A stretch of DNA of 19,182 nucleotides from Flavobacteriales bacterium (GTDB lineage: Bacteria; Bacteroidota; Bacteroidia; Flavobacteriales_F; PHOS-HE28): the NCBI GenBank assembly GCA_016703005.1, contig JADJCX010000023.1:1-19182 (forward strand), given 5' to 3'. Below are positions 15,681 to 19,182 of the stretch, piece after piece (the first letter of the stretch is position 1; every line of letters starts with the position of its first letter). Both the position numbers and the translations under genes were made by a program. The notes under the pieces are model-generated. The model worked only from the letters and a program-made list of their open reading frames with translations, was not told the origin of the DNA and did no database searches.

Positions 15681-17483
15681 CTACTCCCGCACGAACCGAA
15701 CGTGTTGTTGACCGCCATTCACAAACCCGAGCGATACGATGTAAGCGCCTGATGTGCATGCTTCCGCATCGATGATCACGTGCTCACCGAGCACCGTGAA
15801 CGGCATCGCGACGCGGTTGCCAAGCAGGTCATGTACCGCTATGGTGATCGGCTTCAACCCCTTGGCGAAAGCAATGCGCAGTTCGCCGCGGGTGGGGTTG
15901 GGGTATGCGACCAAGCCCGATGCGACGTCCTGTGATGCGATGCCCGTTGAGCCGGTGCTGCACTCGGTGATGTGGTCCAGGATATTGGCCCGATCGTTCA
16001 TGGCCTCGGTACCGAACAACTCGCTCGGTCCGATGGTGCCGAACAACACCTTTCCAGCACCCCAGTCCTTCTCCGCCAAGGTGGGGAGGTCCACCGCGGG
16101 ACCACCGAAATGGTCATCGTTGTTCTCCACGTTCACTTTGGTGAGCCCATCGCCGTGGAGCACTCCATTACCATAGTAGAACGCGGTCCATTCCGAGCCG
16201 ATCGGTTGATGCGGACCGGTATGGATCGGGTGCGTACCGTATGGCCGGGCGTAGCTCACGGAATAGCTCTGCGAAATGGAGACACCACCGAAGCCAAGGT
16301 CCATGCGCACATGCCCGGTGAAGTCCTGCGAATCGGGGGAGCTGTTCAGGAAGAGCTTTCCACCGGCAGCCACCCAGCGCTCCACGGCTGTTCCATGTGT
16401 GGACAGAAAGTCCATCAGGGGGTCCGCGTCGAGGGAGGTCCCATCGATGAAGATGGTGCAGGTGCCCGGCCCGAAGACCTGCGCCACGTTGATGGTCTCG
16501 AAATGGCCGAGCTGCCAGTTGCCTTCGCCGAACACGGTGTTCATTGTGGTCTCGTTGGTGGTGCCTTCGCTGTAGGTCTCCATCAACTGGAACTGGTTGG
16601 AGTGGATGTACCACACATCGGAGCCGGTGATGGGATCCAGGCGGCAGGCATCCCTGACCAGTGTACGTTGTTGTCCGCATCGGCGTCCGGCAGGAGGAGC
16701 GGCAGTTGATGAGAAGCCAGGCCTGACATGGTCAACCGTGGTCTGGAACGTATGATCGACACTTGCACCGGGTAGCACGGGTCCGGGCACGATCTCCACG
16801 GGACCGACCAACCCATCCACGATCATATGTACCTGGAGGTTGCTCAGTGCAACGGAGCCCCGATTCTCTACGCGTATTGTCGCAGGTTCCACGCCAAGGC
16901 CTACGGCACTGACCGGGGAAACGAAGGCCGTCAATGGCCGCATCGTTGTCGCCCCCCCCCCATCACCACGGTGTAATCCTCCGCTTCCCCATAGGTGAAG
17001 GGGATGCAGGAACATTGAAAGGGTCCATGGGCCGAAGGGTTCCTCCACACCGCGTATGCGCAAGCGTGTTGGTCCGTTCAGTGCATTGGCGGGGATACTG
17101 AACGTGAAGCTGATCGTATAGACACCACCGCCCATTTGGGCCAGGCCGATCTGCTCGTCATCGCTGAAGTGCCGATCGTGATCCATATCCACCCAAGCCG
17201 CGAAGTTGTGCGGCCATGCATCGTCCGATCCGATCGTGAGTGTGTAGGAAGGGCCCACGGCGAGCGTGGTCTGCATGGCGGTATAGTCGGAGTATCCCGA
17301 GGGCACCAGCGGAGCGGTGGTGCCCGTGTTGTTGATGCTGCCGAGGGAGACCGACGTGATGATGGGCGCCACGATCTGTCCACCGTGCACTGGAATGCAA
17401 TAGGAGGATTGCGCGGTAGCGGCTGCCGATGGAACAGCCAGAAGGAGGAAGGCAAAAAGAGTGTCCTGAAAGGTGGTTTGCAT
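15681..17483 (-). CDS. T9SS-sorted secreted GEVED-domain protein with internal out-of-frame stretches
   Basis: This protein has 600 residues as read. I chose the ATG at 17483, not upstream starts, because it opens a signal peptide (MQTTFQDTLFAFLLLAVPSA, then AAATAQ). A GEVED domain follows (SDYTAMQTTLAVGPSYTLTI, AAWVDMDHDRHFSDDEQ, PTRLRIRG). Its conserved end, CIPFTYGEAEDYTVV, is encoded at about 16964-17008 but in another frame, so the protein as read is garbled there. The frame returns at the run of ten C at 16952-16961. A second out-of-frame stretch lies at about 16670-16730 (LPDADADNN in the other frame). The middle, about residues 270-500, contains FIDGTSLDADPLMDFLSTHG and AGGKLFLNSSPDSQDF, which resemble a ThuA- or GATase-like fold. 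The C-terminus is a T9SS type A sorting domain (VAYPNPTRGELRIAF). The substrate or partner is unknown. Confidence 0.78.
   Translation of the reverse strand: MQTTFQDTLFAFLLLAVPSAAATAQSSYCIPVHGGQIVAPIITSVSLGSINNTGTTAPLVPSGYSDYTAMQTTLAVGPSYTLTIGSDDAWPHNFAAWVDMDHDRHFSDDEQIGLAQMGGGVYTISFTFSIPANALNGPTRLRIRGVEEPFGPWTLSMFLHPLHLWGSGGLHRGDGGGATTMRPLTAFVSPVSAVGLGVEPATIRVENRGSVALSNLQVHMIVDGLVGPVEIVPGPVLPGASVDHTFQTTVDHVRPGFSSTAAPPAGRRCGQQRTLVRDACRLDPITGSDVWYIHSNQFQLMETYSEGTTNETTMNTVFGEGNWQLGHFETINVAQVFGPGTCTIFIDGTSLDADPLMDFLSTHGTAVERWVAAGGKLFLNSSPDSQDFTGHVRMDLGFGGVSISQSYSVSYARPYGTHPIHTGPHQPIGSEWTAFYYGNGVLHGDGLTKVNVENNDDHFGGPAVDLPTLAEKDWGAGKVLFGTIGPSELFGTEAMNDRANILDHITECSTGSTGIASQDVASGLVAYPNPTRGELRIAFAKGLKPITIAVHDLLGNRVAMPFTVLGEHVIIDAEACTSGAYIVSLGFVNGGQQHVRFVRE
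16952..16961. repeat. Homopolymer run of ten C
   Basis: This is the longest homopolymer I saw in the window. It lies inside the GEVED gene, exactly where the frame returns after the out-of-frame GEAEDY segment. Confidence 0.9.
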
Positions 17484-17577
17484 GATCAAGCGTTTGACAC
17501 TGCGGCGTGTGCCGACGTGCGTGGTGAACATGCACCGATGACGATGCTCGGCTTGCCGGCCGATGCTTAATGAAAAC

Positions 17578-18297
17578 CTAAGAACCCGGTTCCCCAATAC
17601 CGGCGCGGTTCTCCGCCACAGTGAGCAGAAAGCCCTTGCCGTAGACATTGGCCAAGGTGACCCCCGGAATGAGTTGGATGTACTTGCGCAAGCGTGTGAG
17701 GTAGACGTCCAGTGAACGCGAATGGTAGTCGTCCATGCGGCCCCATACCTGCTCCACGAGGAATTGCCGCTCCACCATCTTGCCCGCGTTGGAAAGCAGG
17801 ATGTAGAGGATCTGGTTCTCCTTCGCGGTGAGCGTTATGGTGCGCCCCGGCATCTCCAGATTCCGTTCGCGCACGTGCAACGTGAACGTGGGAAAGACCA
17901 GCGATCCACTGGCATGCACCTTGGGTCCCTGCGTGCGGTAGAGCACCGCGTTCACACGCAACAGCAACTCTTCGAACAGGAACGGTTTGGTCAAGTAGTC
18001 GTCGCAGCCGCTGCGGAAACCGGCCTGTTTGTCGGGCAGGGTGTTGCGGGCGGTAAGGAAAATGAAGGCCGCGAGGGGAGCGATCTTCCTCACCTCACGG
18101 GCCACTTGGAAACCATCCAGTTTGGGCAGCATCACATCCAGGATGCACAGGTCCGGTCGCACCGCTGTGAACAGGGAAACGGCATCCAGACCATCCGCGG
18201 CGTGGTGTACAACGAAACCCTCCTGCCGGAACCTGCTCTGCAGCAGCTCCGCCATGTGCGGTTCGTCCTCGACGATCAGGATGGTCCGGTCAGCCAT
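17578..18297 (-). CDS. OmpR-type response regulator
   Basis: This protein has 239 residues, a normal OmpR/PhoB length. The receiver domain spans about 1-120. Acidic residues lie in ILIVEDEP (E10, D11), the phosphoacceptor Asp is D54 in CILDVMLP, the switch Thr is T82 in FLTARN, and the conserved Lys is K104 in DDYLTKPF. The C-terminal winged-helix DNA-binding domain (about 135-230) shows ITLTAKENQILYILL, VERQFLVEQVWG, then RSLDVYLTRLRKY and VYGKGFLL. It should bind DNA as a phosphorylated dimer and control transcription. The ATG at 18297 overlaps the kinase stop by eight bases, so the two are translated together. Target genes cannot be read from this window. The T9SS protein downstream on the same strand starts 95 bases after this stop and may or may not be in the operon. 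Confidence 0.95.
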   Translation of the reverse strand: MADRTILIVEDEPHMAELLQSRFRQEGFVVHHAADGLDAVSLFTAVRPDLCILDVMLPKLDGFQVAREVRKIAPLAAFIFLTARNTLPDKQAGFRSGCDDYLTKPFLFEELLLRVNAVLYRTQGPKVHASGSLVFPTFTLHVRERNLEMPGRTITLTAKENQILYILLSNAGKMVERQFLVEQVWGRMDDYHSRSLDVYLTRLRKYIQLIPGVTLANVYGKGFLLTVAENRAGIGEPGS

Positions 18298-19182
18298 GTT
18301 CGGGTTTCGGAAGAACGAGTTCGACCTCGACCCCGCCCAAGGGGCTTGCGTTCAGCGTGATCGTTCCGTGGTGGGCCATCACCACTTTGCGGGCGAAGTA
18401 CAGCCCGATGCCGGTGCCTTTCACGGAGGCTTCGCGGCCGTTGGTACCGCGGAAGAACTTGTTGAACACCAACGGCTGCTCGCTGACGGGAATGCCCGGC
18501 CCGTTGTCCGCGATGGTGATCCGCAGACCACTCGACGTGTCGCGGGTAGCAATGTTCACCTGTCGGGGCGCACGGCCGTATCGGATCGCGTTGTCCAACA
18601 GGGAATGGAACACATTGGTCAGGTAGGTCGCATCCACAAGCACCCACGGGTCAGTGGCATCGAAGGTGCAGGTCACCGCTACGGCCTCCCGGTCCAACGC
18701 AGGTCGCAGCGAGCGCAGGGTCGCGTGGAGCAGTTCATGCACATCGTGCAACTCCAATTCCAACGGTAGCGCCTCCTGGTCCAGCAGGCTCACGGACATC
18801 ACCTTCTTCACATTGGCCTGCATGCGTTCGTTCTCCTCACCGATCACCTCCATCATGTGCGCATGCTGTGCGTGCTGGTCCGGCCGCCGCAGCGTGTCCA
18901 GGGCGAGTGAAATGTGCGTGAGCGGTGTGTTGAACTCATGGGTGATGTTGCTCACCAGGTCCAGTTGCATCTGCGCCAACCGCCGCTCCTGGGCCCACGC
19001 GCGCCGGCTCCTCCACAGGGTGAACACCAAGACCCCGAACAGGGCCAGGAAGATCCACAGGTAGGGAAGGTTTCCCGCAGGGCTGCCGACGTAACACCGG
19101 GCAGATGCAGCACCGCGACCCATGGTGCCACGTTGGGTTGCACAATGGCCGAGGAGCGCACCGATGGTGCATCATCAGCGAG
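18290..19182 (-). CDS. Sensor histidine kinase, N-terminus beyond the window and one frame break
   Basis: The sensor part runs off the right edge. From about 19075 downward the frame is continuous: a membrane helix (YLWIFLALFGVLVFTLW), then a HisKA domain with the phosphoacceptor His in HEFNTPL (His codon 18940-18938). The HATPase domain follows, with the N box (VFHSLLDNAIRYG), G1 (DNGPGIP), F box (FNKFFRG) and G2 (GTGIGLYFARK). Above about 19064-19095 the natural sequence (SSAIVQPNVAPWVAVLHLPG) is in another frame. Adding one base at the GGG run at 19064-19066 would give ALRETFPYLWIFLALFG. The ATG at 19123 in the kinase frame is thus probably not a true start. The H box has Phe-Asn-Thr where many kinases have Leu-Arg-Thr, a variant often seen in Bacteroidota. 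It pairs with the overlapping response regulator; the signal is unknown. Confidence 0.9.

Overview
The window looks like chromosomal DNA of a GC-rich member of the Bacteroidota, probably a Flavobacteriales-type lineage. Two secreted proteins end in type IX secretion (T9SS) type A sorting domains. A GEVED domain, a Bacteroidota-type 'FDFQAVARD' N-terminal domain and calcium/metal-binding repeat proteins are also present. No gene start has a convincing Shine-Dalgarno sequence, as is usual in this phylum. I saw no rRNA, tRNA, CRISPR array, transposase, integrase or phage gene.

Layout. Bases 1-2387 (minus) hold most of a secreted M43 (pappalysin-type) metalloprotease that runs off the left edge. 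Divergent from it, on the plus strand, are three secreted-protein genes: a T9SS-sorted multidomain protein (2522-4309), a dockerin-like protein (4426-5382) and a cysteine-rich MopE-type repeat protein (5396 to about 7785, broken by two frame disruptions). Bases 7786-8064 hold nothing I can support. A secreted protein with an internal duplication lies on the minus strand (8065-9237). The plus strand then carries a small cluster of unknown exported proteins (9435-10619) and a secreted alpha/beta hydrolase in three reading frames (10674-11786). A minus-strand lipoprotein beta-propeller (11800-12845) separates that hydrolase from a decayed second copy of a hydrolase 3' end (about 12960-13262). A tightly coupled LemA/DUF2207 membrane pair follows (13396-15666). 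Convergent to it is a T9SS-sorted GEVED protein (15681-17483, minus). The window ends with a response regulator and an overlapping histidine kinase gene that runs off the right edge (minus).

How the genes work together. Most of the window encodes the exported side of the cell: a protease, adhesin-like or scaffold-like repeat proteins, a hydrolase and a sensor-type propeller. The kinase/regulator pair is the only obvious regulatory system, and its targets cannot be read from the sequence. LemA and the DUF2207 protein are coupled by a TGATG stop/start and probably act together at the inner membrane.

The strongest global signal is technical or evolutionary. At least eight genes contain one-base or short indels that split conserved domains between frames, often in short G or C runs. 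In several, removing or adding one base restores textbook motifs. Uncorrected sequencing or assembly errors are the simplest explanation, so the frame-broken genes should not be taken as pseudogenes without read-level checks. The exception is the hydrolase remnant at 12960-13262, which lacks most of its gene and looks genuinely decayed. I found no convincing undescribed defence or mobile system.
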